From contig JALMLS010000277.1 of NCBI GenBank assembly GCA_038496445.1, positions 355,091-419,090 on the forward strand: a stretch of DNA of 64,000 nucleotides. The letters are read 5' to 3'. A program made the translations under genes and the position numbers. Shown one piece after another: positions 49,477 to 61,354 of the stretch (its first letter is position 1; each line of letters starts with the position of its first letter). The notes beneath the pieces are model-generated. The model saw only the letters and a program-made list of their open reading frames with translations, did no database searches and was not told the DNA's origin. Source of the stretch: Trichosphaerium sp. ATCC 40318 (Eukaryota; Discosea; Flabellinia; Trichosidae).

Positions 49477-50079
49477 AAGGTGGAACCAGAAAGGGAAGAA
49501 GAAAGAAGAGAACAGCAAAAAAAAAAAAAGGGTTTTGCTTTTTCAACAATTGAATACCAGACATTTTACTTTGCTGTCCTTAAACAATAGCTCTTATTAT
49601 AATAACTTCTTCAATCACCAAAGAATTCGTACTATTAGACTTTTTGAATAGCCTCAAACAATAGCCCTTCACAATAATATCTTGACTCACTCTATTGTGA
49701 AATTCAAAAACAATGACTTACAAGTTGCTGTGTTCTAAAATACTTTACGTTTAATGGCTAGTGCTAGTCAACATCCATCTAAAGTTAGCCTATGCAATAA
49801 ACGCTAGTCACTGTGTTAGTAGCGATATAGTTACCTCTATTAGTGAACCAGTGTCACAATGAGCGATGGTATAGTAAAGAACCAATTTCAACTCAAACAG
49901 ACTCAAGTTTTTGCTCAAAATATTTAAACCTGTTGGCGCTATTCAATGTTCCTTTTTCCACTATGTAAAATAGAAATCTACACTATGCGGTTTATTGTTA
50001 ACAGTAGTGTCACAGTATCTACAGCCACCAATTTTGCTTGGAACTGAAGTGAACATTCCACACTTTTGTCACATGATAT

Positions 50080-50320
50080 CTTGCAATCTTACCGGTGGCT
50101 GGTTGAGGTCATCCAGTTTCCTCACTCAGATCAACGCAAAGACTTATTTGCAAGAATATAACAAATGACTGTTTGAAACATTTGACATATCTTAAATGTA
50201 TTAGCATCTCAGGTGAAAGCCGTATTACAAATGAATGCAATGATACATTGGGTATTACTATGAATAGATGCGACATTGTTGATGTATATGAACCTTTTTG
50301 ATATTTTAACTGACTAACAA
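50080..50320 (+). pseudogene. Possible decayed leucine-rich-repeat fragment
   Basis: In different frames this segment reads YRWLVEVIQFPHSDQRKD and HLTYLKCISISGESRITNE followed by DTLGI. The second piece resembles an AMN1/F-box type LRR (L-x-L-x-G-C-x-x-I-T-D-x-G). Stops and frame changes separate the pieces and no splice pattern joins them, so a broken F-box/LRR gene is the best guess. Confidence 0.25.
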
Positions 50321-50758
50321 CTTCTTGTAATAAATATTTTGTTGAAAAGTATGTTTCACTTGATTAAAGAAGTTGTCATTCTATGTTCGTGTTAACACCA
50401 TTCAGATTAGAGATATGCATAGCTGCTTTTCCTGGTTCATCTTACAAACTGTATTCATTCTCAGGTATAACATATGAGACTGACCTTGTACGTATGTGCA
50501 CCAATAAAGATAGCAAGATTTATCATGACAAAAGTCTGGAATGATCGTTTAGTTCCAAGCTTGGATGGGTGTAGATACTGCAACACTACTTTATTGTAAA
50601 TAATAGTCTAGATTTAATCCTAAAAGTAACATCCAACAGACAACATGAAAGTCTTAAAACTCTAGATGGGCAAAGTGACAAGTGTCAGACTTTCAAATCA
50701 GGTAGGGACGATTAAGTCATGTTAAGTTCACACAATTTTCATTCAAGGCTATAAAATT

Positions 50759-51591
50759 ATGGTTAAATTCAGCGCTCTTAAAGCTTCTGTATTGGTTTCA
50801 ACGCTTTTACAGGTTTATGTTGCATTTACAGCCACTAATTGGCAAGTACGTGTTGGTAGCGCCTTGGTACCCCTTTATTGGGTACTTGCTGAGGTTTATG
50901 GGCGTACGAATGTTGCTAAAAAGGAAAACGCCAGCGCCAAAAGCGATGGCAATACAACTAACGTTTTATCGTGCTACTTACTACTGGCATTTGGGTTACC
51001 ACTATTAAACCATTTCATCCAATTACCTTACGGAGAAATCAAGGTACAACTTATAAGTTCAACTTTTCAGTGAACTTTTATTTGTCTGTTTGGGATTGTG
51101 TTTACACCTTTCACTAATTGAATATCTTGTCATGTGACAAATTATTTGAGATAATCAACATACCTTAGAGTCTTTTTATTTTGTTCTCTGTGATGTGTTG
51201 ATTGCTTACTTTCAAATAGATCAACGATATGATTGCACTTTTATTGATTGCTATTGGTATTTTTGGCATTATTGTTAGATTAGTTGCAATGAAGACTCTG
51301 GGTGATTATTTCACACGTACTTTAAGGACCACAGGCACTCAAAAACCGATAATGACAGGACCGTACTATTACGTTAAACATCCAGGATATGCAGCTAATT
51401 TTTTGGTCTGGCAAGTTGCATTCAATATTTTGGTTGGAAGGAACTGGTTTGTTTTGTTGGTGACTCTGACATTGTGGTATTTCGCTTACGAGAAAAGAAC
51501 AAATACTGAAGAACGTATGTTAGCTTCGTCTGTTCCAGGGTATTCTGAATATGCTTCCGGAAGAGCAAAGTATATTCCTTACGTGCTTTGA
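50759..51591 (+). CDS. Isoprenylcysteine carboxyl methyltransferase-family membrane protein
   Basis: Two exons (50759-51043, 51220-51591) give 218 aa with four or five hydrophobic segments. The conserved C-terminal block is LGDYFTRTLRTTGTQ, MTGPYYYVKHPGYAANFLVW, GRNWFVLL, then YEKRTNTEERMLASSVPGYSEY. These match the RHPxY and EE-containing cofactor pocket of ICMT/PEMT-like methyltransferases. The expected substrate class is prenylated cysteine or a phospholipid in the ER. The protein is shorter than yeast STE14, so substrate assignment stays open. Confidence 0.8.
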
Positions 51592-51797
51592 GCAGGTTGT
51601 AATAAAGAAAAGAACCCACAGTTGAACAAAAAAAATACTCTTTTCACCCAACACTTGATGCAAAGTATTTTAAGTAGCGCTTTGTTCGTACTTAGTAGTT
51701 GTTTTAAATTATGAGGACCTTCTCCTTACCTTATTATGTCGGGAGCATGCAATAAAACCAAAGTAAGACTTTTTTTGTGTTTGTTCGAAGTTTTTAT

Positions 51798-53263
51798 TCA
51801 AAGATCGAACATGCCTGTTAGATATGTTGGCGTTAATAATATGTTCTTGACAGCACTTATTACTTGCGAAATACCACAAGTTGATACAGATCGCCACTCA
51901 ATAATATCATGAAGTGCCACCTACACAAAAAAAGGCTTAGAATACGAAGGTTGAAAAACAAAAGCCTTAACAATCTTCAGGCTTGACGGGCGTACCATGC
52001 CGTTTTCAATGCTCGGATGGTATATATTTGTTATACATTCAACAACAGGAGGTGATCTAGGATAACTCGCATCGACCTTTAACGAGAATTTTATGCTTGA
52101 ATAATTTTGATAAAAACCAGATTTACAAACAACATAAAAATACAAGGTTGTTTGGCATGTGTTGCCTTTAGATAGTGGTAAAATAACTACACTAAAATCT
52201 TTATCTGATAAGTGGTTGTATTTTTCATTTCGAAGCTCTAGTGTAGTCGATTAGAAACGAACAAAACATAATCACAGATATCAAACTCAAAAAGCATTGT
52301 TCTTGGCAACAGAACATTTCGTTTCCGTTTTGTAATAAATTCTTGCGCACCTCTTCGTAGTCTATCAACTCCTGGCTCTGTTTTCCATGGATCAATGCCT
52401 TTACTTTCGAAAAACTAAGCAAAACGTCAACAATATCCTTTGGTGAACACGAAACAATTTCTGGATCCCAAAAAAAGAGGAAAAAGGAACTTTACTTTAC
52501 GCTGACACATGTCAAACGAAGAATACTGCGTAAAGTAGGATTTGGTATTTGTATGAGTGCACATACATTTGATATAGTTGCGAGAGCATCAGCTACTTCT
52601 CTATCATTTCTGTATGTATTGCTTTGAAGCATTTCAAACGTGCGTGTTATTGGCGATGTACGGCTGAGGTACTGTCGTAATAACAAAAAAGTGCTTAAAC
52701 ATGGTTTCTTTGGTACTGGGATAAACGCATTATAGATATCATTAATATGTGGTGTCCAAAGCTATCAATTAAATTAAAATCAACATTGAAATTTTAATCG
52801 ATTTGTCGTACTTGATTGTGGCGAGTTGTTAGTGCGAGTAAGTGTTTTGATGATACAGTAACTGCTAGCAAGTCATTTGCTTGTAAATATGAAAAAATAT
52901 GGCTCCTAAAGAGGTGTCAATGGCTTTTTTGGATTTTTTTTTTGGATAATTTGATCGTTTGTTTTTTTGTTATTTTCAGAAGACAGAATGAATGAAAATC
53001 GTACCAGAGTTCTGTTGGTAATGGTTCTATGTGTATATTTGTTGGCATTGTTATTGGACGACGTCGTTTTGTCCGTTTAATAGTTTCTTGCTCTATTTCT
53101 TCTACATCAGACGCAAAATACTGTAAAAGCTTGCGGCGTGCGTGCGCGATGTGTCTCGGCGCTAGTTTAGCTAAAAGTTTTCGGTTTTAGTGGAGTAAAG
53201 ACTAAAAAATACCGTACTTGGCGAAGGAGAGTCTCCTTTAGTTGGGGAGTATTGTGGAAGCAT
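51798..53263 (-). CDS. F-box protein fused to catalytically dead E2 (UBC) fold
   Basis: Eight exons (53263-53218, 53170-53005, 52905-52812, 52761-52501, 52460-52405, 52361-52268, 52235-51996, 51920-51798) give 359 aa with all phases consistent. Residues about 65-105 are an F-box: LPTELWSHIFSYLQANDLLA, VSSKHLLALTTRHNQLW. A helical middle part follows. Residues about 215-350 follow the ubiquitin-conjugating fold: LRNEKYNHLSDKDFSVVILP, FYQNYSSIKFSLKVDASYP, RSPPVVECITNIYHPSIENG, then VSTCGISQVISAVKNILLTP. Where active E2s have a Cys shortly after NG (G-x-I-C-L) this reads GMVALHDII, so the catalytic Cys is replaced, as in UEV proteins. One intron (52267-52236) is only 32 nt. The likely role is an SCF-linked adaptor, by inference. 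Confidence 0.7.
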
Positions 53264-53525
53264 TTTTAAGGGTTTATTCAAGTAGAATTTGCTGTTATTG
53301 ATCAAATAATGCGATACAGAAGGTTTCCAGGCGATATAGAGATTTAAACGAGATTTACGAGTACAAGCGTCAGTTAGTTATGAATGAAACCCAATAATAG
53401 TCTCTGCGTATATACTGCACTCCTCGTAACCTATCCTAAATGTTACGACTTAACCTCAATCGCAGAAAATCACTCTTTTTTCTCCTTTAAGCCAACACAG
53501 AGTCTGGTGAGCTGTTTTTTAATTT

Positions 53526-54709
53526 TTATTGTACAGTAACATACTCTGGGGGTACTACAAGATTAGTAGCTCGCTTTTTTTGCGTGAAATGTTTGAAAAA
53601 TGAGTCATTGTTTCTAAATGTTATATCCTCAATACAGAGAGGCTTGCTACGGGCTTTTTGAAGCGCTGTGCTTGTTGAATCAAGTTGTCTGTCTGCGAGT
53701 AAACGCAAACGAGGTGCAAAAGGTCCAATGAACATAAACTCTTGTTTCGATACTATCTTTGTGTTCATAGTATTCTAACGACAAGCGTAAGCGGTTGTAA
53801 AAAAAAATTTGTTGAGTACACAAACCTTTGTTGGCGTAATTCTCGATCTCCAAACCTCCAGCTCTCGCGTTAATGCGTGAAATAGCCTAAGAAATCTAGC
53901 GCGCTGGTTACCCTACAATTAAAAGTAAGATTAAACCTATTACAGAGCTGTAAAGAGACAATCTGTCAAAACCAAAAAAAAATCGACTTACTTTTCCTTT
54001 CCAACTGAAAATTTTATAGAATTGATTCCCTTCCTTTACAACGAGTTGAAGCCAGCATCTATCTTCTGAAAAGTGTGTACGAAAGTAATGTAATGTAGTG
54101 TTTGATATGGTATATTCTAGTGTAGACTTGCGGAAAATGCCATGTTTCTCAATTTCAAGCAATCCTGGAGAAAATACAAAGGAAATTTTGACTACAAGAA
54201 ACCCCATTAAGAATACAAATAGAGCCAATGATAGTAATGATAGTGTTAGACCAGCCAAGCCATAATAAAGTTCGTTTGATTCAAAATAGCCTGTTGTGTA
54301 TTTCTATACGCTTTTTAGATTGTTTTAAAGCGAATAGGGGCGTTTATTTGTTTGTCAGTTTTTTTCTCGCAACGATTGAAGTATTAACTCTACGTACGTT
54401 ATCTCCATATAGTAGAAGTGATCCTGAGCCAACAGACAAACATATAATAATTACAGGGAATAAAGTCAATTTACCTGTAAACAAGTACTAAAAACGTATC
54501 AGCGGCGAGTTATTTGTGCTCCGTACGTTAATTGTTTTCTTTCTTCTTTTAGGCGCTACGATAGGGTTGTAAATTGAGCCAATATTATCTCTGGTGCTAC
54601 TGAATACACTACTAGTAGCGCTCATTGAACTATTGTCGCGTCCCCACGAAATAGGGTTTGTTAATTCGCGTTGATCCTCAAGCTGCACCTGGTTTCGGTC
54701 ACTGCTCAT
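53526..54709 (-). CDS. Two-transmembrane protein of unknown function
   Basis: About six exons, near 290 aa. A Ser/Asn-rich cytosolic start from ATG 54709 (MSSDRNQVQLEDQRELTN) ends in a basic patch (PKRRKKTIN). Two hydrophobic segments follow: TLFPVIIICLSVGSGSLLLY and LAGLTLSLLSLALFVFLMGF. Then comes a beta-rich part (SPGLLEIEKHGIFRKSTLEY, CWLQLVVKEGNQFYKIFSW) that recalls bacterial PH-like folds placed after two TM helices. The C-terminus contains FMFIGPFAPRLRLLADRQ. I cannot name a family. Confidence 0.6.
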
Positions 54710-55613
54710 GGAGTGCTCTGAATACGCCCAGGTGCGTATGTTAAGTCTCGTTAGCCAATAAAAGAGTTTCACAAATCACAAGCAACCGACTTGTTGCCAC
54801 AGTGCACTTTATTTGTTACATTTTGTTGCTAAATTAGGACTGTATAAAGAGCAAAAAGCGCTAGATACTCATCAATCTTCTTGGTATTCACAATACTGCA
54901 CGTGACAATGTTATTAACTACAATTTCACACGCGCCTTAGGTGCATTCGTGGTGATATTTCACTTGGTATTAGGCAGAGGTGGTAGTGGTCCGGGTAACC
55001 TACGGCTAAGAAACTCAGAAACAAAATCTGTAATCAGCTTACACCGTTTAAAAATGTGAGATTTTGTTGGTGTTGTCATTGCGCCACATGCTTTTTACAA
55101 GTTATGCATGCTCTACATATATTGTGGCTTTGAATTTGTTTACGTTCGACGCATAGTATTAGCAAAAATGCAAAGAATGTTTGAGCTTCTTGCCTTATTT
55201 TTCTTAGAGGGTACACCGTTTAGCGAGCAGCTCTAAGCTTATTCTCTTGATTTTTTCTTATGCTAAATCACCAATCGCAATTTGTGAGTAGCTGGAATGG
55301 CCGTGAATACCGAGAATGTACCTCACTGCGCATGTTTACACATTTGCCAGTGGGTAAAGTACTCCCGCCTTCCCAAACGCAACTTTAACACCCAAATACG
55401 CCAACACGTGCGTGAGTTTAATTCTAGTTGGAAATCTAAAACCACATATTGGAGAATGGCTAGCGATATTCGTCTCACTTGCGCTAGTTGGTTTTTTGCT
55501 CTCAAGCGCTAAGATGTTAAATATAGGTTTACGGTACACGGGTAAATATTAACCGCATTTGTGATAGAAAACCCACAAAGCCAGTATTAAAACAGTGGAA
55601 GTACACTAGTCAC
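54710..55613. other. Intergenic stretch, nothing recognised
   Basis: Upstream region shared by the divergent two-TM gene and the secreted CBM6 gene. Overlapping frames at 55297-55539 on both strands look like chance; none has splice support or family resemblance. Confidence 0.5.
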
Positions 55614-57598
55614 ATGCGATCTCTAATCCTCATATCCTTTGCCCTTGTAGCATCTGTAGCATATGGTATAGTACCTTTTCTAAAGTTTGACCCAAACGTT
55701 GTACTACGATAACTTATCCTTTTTTCGCAGTATGGGCTACTGACAACACGTTGATAACACTTGCGCCTGTTGCGCCAGCTACAGGTGTCTCTTTTAGAAT
55801 AACAGCTGCTGGGAATATTGGCAATAGAGGAGAAGTTTTATGTGCAGTAGGAAGAGCTACTATAAATAATGTCGTATCTGGGCTTTCGATAACTATAGGC
55901 ACTCAAGATGGTAACTGTTTTGTGACCCTTTTTTTTTATTATTACTCTGCTAACAATCGCTTTAGAAATTGTTAATGGTGGTTCCACTACTCTTTTCTAC
56001 AGGGATAACGCTGTACAGGTTAGAGGCTTTATCCATGCTGAAACCGAGTTTGGTATTCTCATTAGAGCTGGTGGTGTAGACAGCCTATTGAGAGTTCGCT
56101 ATGTTTCTGGGGTACCTGAGAAATTCCTAAAACGAGTCGACTAATCTTTTTCAGAGCTATCGGATTGTACGTAAGGTTATGACTGAAAGTGGTTTTGTGG
56201 ATTTAGGCTATAATCCAAGTGCGTTCCATCCGAACTTACACTTTGTGAATCAATAACGTTGGCTTGTAGTTGACAATAAGTACTTGCTCATTCGAAGAGT
56301 TGGAAATACTATCGTCCCTACGTTCTTCGACAAATCATCAGGTGCTGTCACAACATCGAGCGGTATAGGTACGTAGTGTTTTTGGAGTCAAAAAGTAATA
56401 ACATTGATTAGCAATATCTGGGTTTTTTTCTGCTCAGCTTGTGTATGGTAATGGCTTCTTTTACTATTTTTACCAAGGTGGTAACAACCTAAAGGTGACA
56501 ATAATTGGAACATCGGTATGCTAGTCGAAGAAACTACAATGTAGTAATACGTGCTTTTGTGTAGATTGATGCAACTGTGATGCAGTTTGGATCCGACGGT
56601 GTTCCTTCTTATGAAATCGCTTTTGATTTCGATACAAACACATTTTGTTTTAGTTTCTCTTTTCAAGATCGTCGGGAGCAAACTCCAAGTGTAAGATTAT
56701 TCACTATCAATCCTACAAGCGGTGCTGTTTCTTTAAGACCAGTAATATCTTTGAGTGTAGCCGAACCTTTGTTCTTTGAATCTACAAATGTAGCTTATGC
56801 GCCAGGTATCAAGAGGTTTATTGTCAACATTAACGGAATCAATGGATGGCGAATTGTTACTATTACAAGCACTGGTAGTGTGGCAGCAAAGGATCTCCCT
56901 TCAGGAGCAAACTATGGTAGGGCGACCTGGATTAATTCGCCTTCGGCAACATGTGGAAGAGCAGTGGTGCGCTTGTCTTGTCGTCCTTTGAGCTTTGTTT
57001 AATGAACTTGTAGATAAGTTCAATTATGTTTTTAAGTGAAGCCTTTGGAGCCTTTGCATGTCCTACTCTTGAAGTTCCAGGAAGGATTCAAGCAGAAGCA
57101 TTCACAGGTTCTTTTGATAGATCATCTGCAAACCGGGGTTAGTACTTTTCATTACACTTCCTGCCTTTGTACTAAAAGTGGTAGGTGGTGCAACATGTGG
57201 TGCTATATTAACTGATCCACGAGTTGATCTCGAATTAACAAGTGATGTTGGAGGCGGATGTAACGTTGGTTACATCGATAGCCACGAGTTTCTAGAGTAT
57301 GACGTTGACGTTGCTGCTACATCAAACTACCAAGTTAGAGCTCGCGTTGCTAGTGCTCAATCAGGTACAAGACGTATCCAAGTTCTTGTAGATGGTACCG
57401 CAAAGGCCACAATATCGTATACCAGCACTGGTGGTAAGTACAAGGTTTGACAGTTTGCATTAAAAGTTTTTAGGATGGCAAAACTGGCGTACACGTTCAG
57501 CAAATATTGGAAGTATATCAGCTGGGTTACATACCATCACCATTAAGTTTCTAACCAATAGACAAAATTTCAACTACTTTGATGTTGTAGCAATTTAG
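55614..57598 (+). CDS. Secreted protein with C-terminal CBM6 carbohydrate-binding module
   Basis: Begins with a signal peptide MRSLILISFALVASVAYG. The N-terminal part is beta-rich and repetitive: TLITLAPVAPATGVSFRITA, LCAVGRATINNVVSGLSITI, VQVRGFIHAETEFGILIRAG, YLLIRRVGNTIVPTFFDKSS, VYGNGFFYYFYQGGNNLKVT, RLFTINPTSGAVSLRPVI. The C-terminal 135 aa match CBM6: PGRIQAEAFTGSFDRSS, GGGCNVGYIDSHEFLEYDVD, YQVRARVASAQSGTRRIQVL, VDGTAKATISYTSTGGWQNW, SISAGLHTITIKF. The junction at about 56980-57040 is uncertain: either a GTCGTC donor joins the two parts or a separate gene starts at ATG 57025. Predicted extracellular polysaccharide binding. Confidence 0.72.
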
Positions 57599-57721
57599 TA
57601 ATAAACCAATACATAGCATTTTCAATATTCTTGTCTTCAAGGCCTTCTTGTCTTCAAATCCAACAATTGTTTTGACAGTTCAAGTTTTAGGAGATGTGAT
57701 TTTTATTGCTATTATTGTACA

Positions 57722-58820
57722 CTACACTTCGTAGACTTTGAGTACTGATACTACAGGTAGACTACACCAAGGACATTTATCGACTTTGTTTGCACATTCG
57801 TAACAAAGACCTTGGTGTCCTATTAAGTCCATTAGACACGTGACAAGATCTTCGCTCTTTTTTAAACGCACCACAGTTTAGAAGGACACAATCAACTTTT
57901 TTCGATTTGCATGTGATGCACTTATCCCAATCGGGCCTTCTTTCTTTGTCTTCTTCTTCCTTGATACAAATTTAAGAAACCAAAAGGAGAAGAGGCGGTA
58001 GCGCACAGGTTGAGTTGCTCCATAATTCAAAGACTCCACATAGTTTTGTATTATCCTATCCTTTTCTGAGTTCTGTTGTGGTGCTGGTGCGTTTAGTCTA
58101 TCTTTATGTACGCGTTAAGTATGCTCTTTGAGAATTTTAGTACCTCGTCGCATGCGTCTCAAACGCCTTGTCCACATGATGGCACTTGTAGTCAAGAAGA
58201 TTGGCAAACAGATCCAAATAGCTACCCATAGCTTTGTTAATTAAGTGGTTAGCTCAAGTGTCTTGCAAACGATATGAGAGATATGTGTATGTAGTACCAG
58301 GTTTAGGGCGAATTTACTCTTTTTTTTAGAGACACGGCAATAGAAATCTACTCCAGTTTGAGCGTATTTTCCAGAGAAGTCCGTTGCTGTTAACTTGTAG
58401 TTACAGTACTCGCCCTCAGCGTTGCTGTTACAATATAATGCGTTGGTCCAATCAGTATTGAAAGAGTCTAAAAAAGTATGATTCGCTTGTGGGCATCCTA
58501 GAGCACGTGAATATTCGCTTGAAGCTTTTTTGGAAATGTTATTACCTATGACTTGTTTTTTTAAGTCAAGAAACACTTTCACAGGAAAAAGCGGGTTACC
58601 TATTCGCGATTATAAGTATCGTTAGTAAATAGGGTTATTAGTACCTTCGAAGTCTATATGTAACGTCTGCTTGCGGCTATCGGCGAATACATAATCGTGG
58701 TAGTCGACACGCGAAATATAAAATGAGCGGACTATCTAGTGTTACGCTCGTTGCTTTAAAATTGAACATATATGGACCTGAAGTTACACCAAGAAGAGCA
58801 ATAAACCAAAATGATAACAT
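57722..58820 (-). CDS. Signal-anchored membrane RING-finger protein
   Basis: Exons from ATG 58820 encode a hydrophobic start (MLSFWFIALLG) and a lumenal part with several cysteines (SRALGCPQANHTFLDSFN, ALYCNSNAEGEYCNYKLT, GVDFYCR). A transmembrane helix follows (LWVAIWICLPIFLTTSAIMW), then a basic stop-transfer (TRRLRRMRR). A cytosolic linker leads to a C3HC4 RING: CITCKSKKVDCVLLNCGH, then QGLCYECANKVDKCPWCSLP, ending VVSVLKVYEV. The RING only becomes complete when an intron from GTGCGT to AATAG is removed. The layout is that of a MUL1/LRSAM-type membrane E3 ubiquitin ligase. Confidence 0.8.
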
Positions 58821-59144
58821 AAATATTGAATACTTTAAAGACTCTTCGTAAGTAACGAATTCCGATAGGCTTGAAAGTTTGGTCGGTTAACTTAACAAAT
58901 CCCACAACTTAAATAAATAAAAAATCACGTGCGTGGCGTCGTTTCATCGGCACATTAAAGCTTACAAATGGACGTGGGCGTTGGAAGTAGAAGCCAACTT
59001 GGTTTTTGTACTTATCGTATCCACCATAAATAGAAACTGCACGTGATACAAATGGACATAATATTTTTATTTTTTTTGCGTTTAGTTAAACAACACCATG
59101 ATTGAGCATTCTTACTGCATTATCATGTCATAATATGCTTGATC
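58821..59144. other. Intergenic stretch
   Basis: Contains CACGTG at about 58925 and 59041. No exon seen. Confidence 0.5.
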
Positions 59145-60136
59145 TTATAATGGCCTTTGTGCGGATACTAGCATACGACGACCAGATAACTTGGAAGGTT
59201 TTGTGTCCTTCCAGTCATTAAAAGTATGAATATTCACAAATCCTGCTTCTTCTAATCTGTAGCGTAGCTCAGGAAACGTCATTATAGCAAACGTGAACAC
59301 CTCGCTCTTGAACATTTCACCGTTATGATAAAAGTCATCCTGATGCTTCCAGAGAGCATCATGCCAATCAAAACTAATATTTGTTTTGCGAAGAATAGGA
59401 ACACCTAAAACAAAGAGTCAGTTGCAAATCAAATAGACTTTATATGCTAATACCATTAACAGACTTTGTCTCTTGCCGATTAACCTGTGGATTTTGAGCT
59501 AAATACACTATAAAGTTCGCTTGATCAAGAAAAAGAACTCCTCCAGGCTTCAAAGCGTTGAAACAGTTTTTTAATGCTTTGATTCTGTCTTCCACTGACA
59601 GGAGATAATAGAAAGACCCGTTAATGGATGTGATGATGTCGTATGCGCAACTGTCTGTCATAGTAGTAAAGCCACACTATTTAGTGGTAAGTGAAAGGCG
59701 TCGGCTGAACTTGTACCTGTTTGACTGTTATATTAGATCCTGTTTTTGTATTTAACTCTGCAGCTACTTTTTGTGACTCTTGGAAGTAAGGATCATAGGG
59801 CTGTGATGCTTTTAGCGTTCAAAATTAAGTTTGAAGTCTAAACAAATAAAGACGCACTTCGTAGCCTACCACATTGAAGTTGTGGCGTAAGAGGATATCT
59901 ACCAGAGGAATTAGGCAATTAATTTAACTGATGGTCTAGAACGCACCAAACATCCGTCCAACGCCACAACCCATATCGAGAAGCTGTAGTTTGTCTTCTT
60001 TTTGCTCATTTTGGTGTTTTGGATGGTACAAGGCGTATAAGCGTGATACGAACGTTACTATCGGTTCTTTATCTGATACGCGTTGTATAAACGCTTTGTA
60101 AATGTCAACGCTGCTGGGCAGTTGTAATTCAGCCAT
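59145..60136 (-). CDS. SAM-dependent methyltransferase (class I)
   Basis: About five exons from ATG 60136. The N-terminus reads MAELQLPSSVDIYKAF; motif I is LQLLDMGCGVGRMF, followed by LVDILLRHNFNVVGYE. Then come DPYFQESQKVAAEL, DSCAYDIITSINGSFYYLLS (motif IV region), LKNCFNALKPGGVLFLDQAN (motif V/VI), and a C-terminal part with FDWHDALWKHQDDFYHNGEM, MTFPELRYRLEEAGFVNIH and KPSKLSGRRMLVSAQRPL. About 280 aa, class I Rossmann methyltransferase. The substrate is not determined by the motifs visible. Confidence 0.82.
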
Positions 60137-60571
60137 GTTTAGTTGCTTGTACTTAAACAACGTTCTGTGAAATGCGTAAGGTGTTGTGATCTTACTGAGC
60201 TTGTCCAGTTGGTAGTAAGTACTTTGGTAGAAGCGAATACTCTTCACTGTAGTGCATGAAGGCGCGTAGCCCTCAGAAAAACAAAATGTAAAAGGCAACT
60301 TCCTTGAGATACGCGCATTTCGCACTGTTCTACACTTGGCGCTATAGTCAGTCAGTATTAATTACATACTGTCATGGTAGTGACTCTAATTTCACCAGGA
60401 TTACAGTACCTCGTGGCCTCGTGTTGGCAACTAGAAAAGGTACAAGGTGAGAAACCTTTGTGCAATCTCGAGAAAAGCATTTATCTGAACTTTGGTTGAA
60501 ACTGTTTTAACGGTTTTGTTAAGCACCTATTGCTTAGAATATAATCCCAAAAGTAACTTCTGTTTAACGAG
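60137..60571. other. Intergenic stretch
   Basis: Upstream of the methyltransferase. The long minus frame extending above ATG 60136 starts with GTG and is not supported. Confidence 0.5.
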
Positions 60572-61060
60572 ATGAACGTCGTTTTCTCTTTGAACCTCCC
60601 AGCTATCAAACCACTGGACGAATCAATCCCCAACTCAACAGAGATTAACAAATCCATTAACGAAGTAAATACAGCATTCTACAAGCGCCAAAAGTTCGCT
60701 TCCATTAACAGTTTACATGACCTACTCCAAAAGCTCAGTATTGACGAAGAAAAACTGACGTTCGAAGCAGAAGAAGTAAAGAACTTGTTCATTTATTGTC
60801 TTAAAAGAAAAAAGTTAGAAATGACACATCACTTTAACGAATACGCTAAGTACGAAGCTGACCTTAAAGCTAAAACGACAACTTTGACTGAAGCAGGGTT
60901 ATCTAAGAACGACATACAAGATAGAGTATATAGCACTCAACGTTATCTAGATAAGCATAAGTTTATGCAAGATAAATGGATGGCTGATGTTCCTATTGTT
61001 GATACACAGCTTACTCTTTTGACTGGTTCTGCAAGCATTTCTATGAAAGACTTTCAATAG
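60572..61060 (+). CDS. Helical hypothetical protein, intronless
   Basis: One exon, 162 aa, true ATG. The sequence is charged and helical (NKSINEVNTAFYKRQKFASI, LHDLLQKLSIDEEKLTFEAE, AKYEADLKAKTTTLTEAGLS, QRYLDKHKFMQDKWMADVP). It has no signal peptide or TM segment. I do not recognise the family. Codon use looks like that of the neighbouring genes. Confidence 0.6.
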   Translation: MNVVFSLNLPAIKPLDESIPNSTEINKSINEVNTAFYKRQKFASINSLHDLLQKLSIDEEKLTFEAEEVKNLFIYCLKRKKLEMTHHFNEYAKYEADLKAKTTTLTEAGLSKNDIQDRVYSTQRYLDKHKFMQDKWMADVPIVDTQLTLLTGSASISMKDFQ

Positions 61061-61354
61061 ATATTAATTAATTCTACCATTTCACAATAAACAATTGTCT
61101 CTCAATGCAGTTTTTTTTTTGAAATACGTTAAAACGTTCTTGTAACAATGCCAGAGAAATATGTTCCTTGACACAAGAAACGGTTTGTCATAAAACATCT
61201 CTAATATCTCTATTTTTTATTAAACCACACTGTCGCATTCCTACAACCGCCACGTTCCTACGACCTCAGGTACAACAAAAAATCATAGTCACGTAAGTGT
61301 TGTAACGCCTTAACAGGTACCTTAAAAGTCCATATAACCATATTGTCTGTGGAA

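Larger units (their letters stand above)
48369..50758. other. Long gap (2.4 kb) with decayed coding fragments
   Basis: The stretch has CACGTG sites at about 48384, 48556 and 48617. Open pieces occur at 49087-49480 and an LRR-like fragment at about 50080-50320 (separate entries). The rest holds nothing I recognise. It is the longest region without a firm gene and may be a graveyard of lost genes. Confidence 0.5.

Noticed and set aside
55297-55539. Overlapping frames on both strands near 55.4 kb
   Set aside because: Neither has splice signals, family resemblance or a plausible start context.
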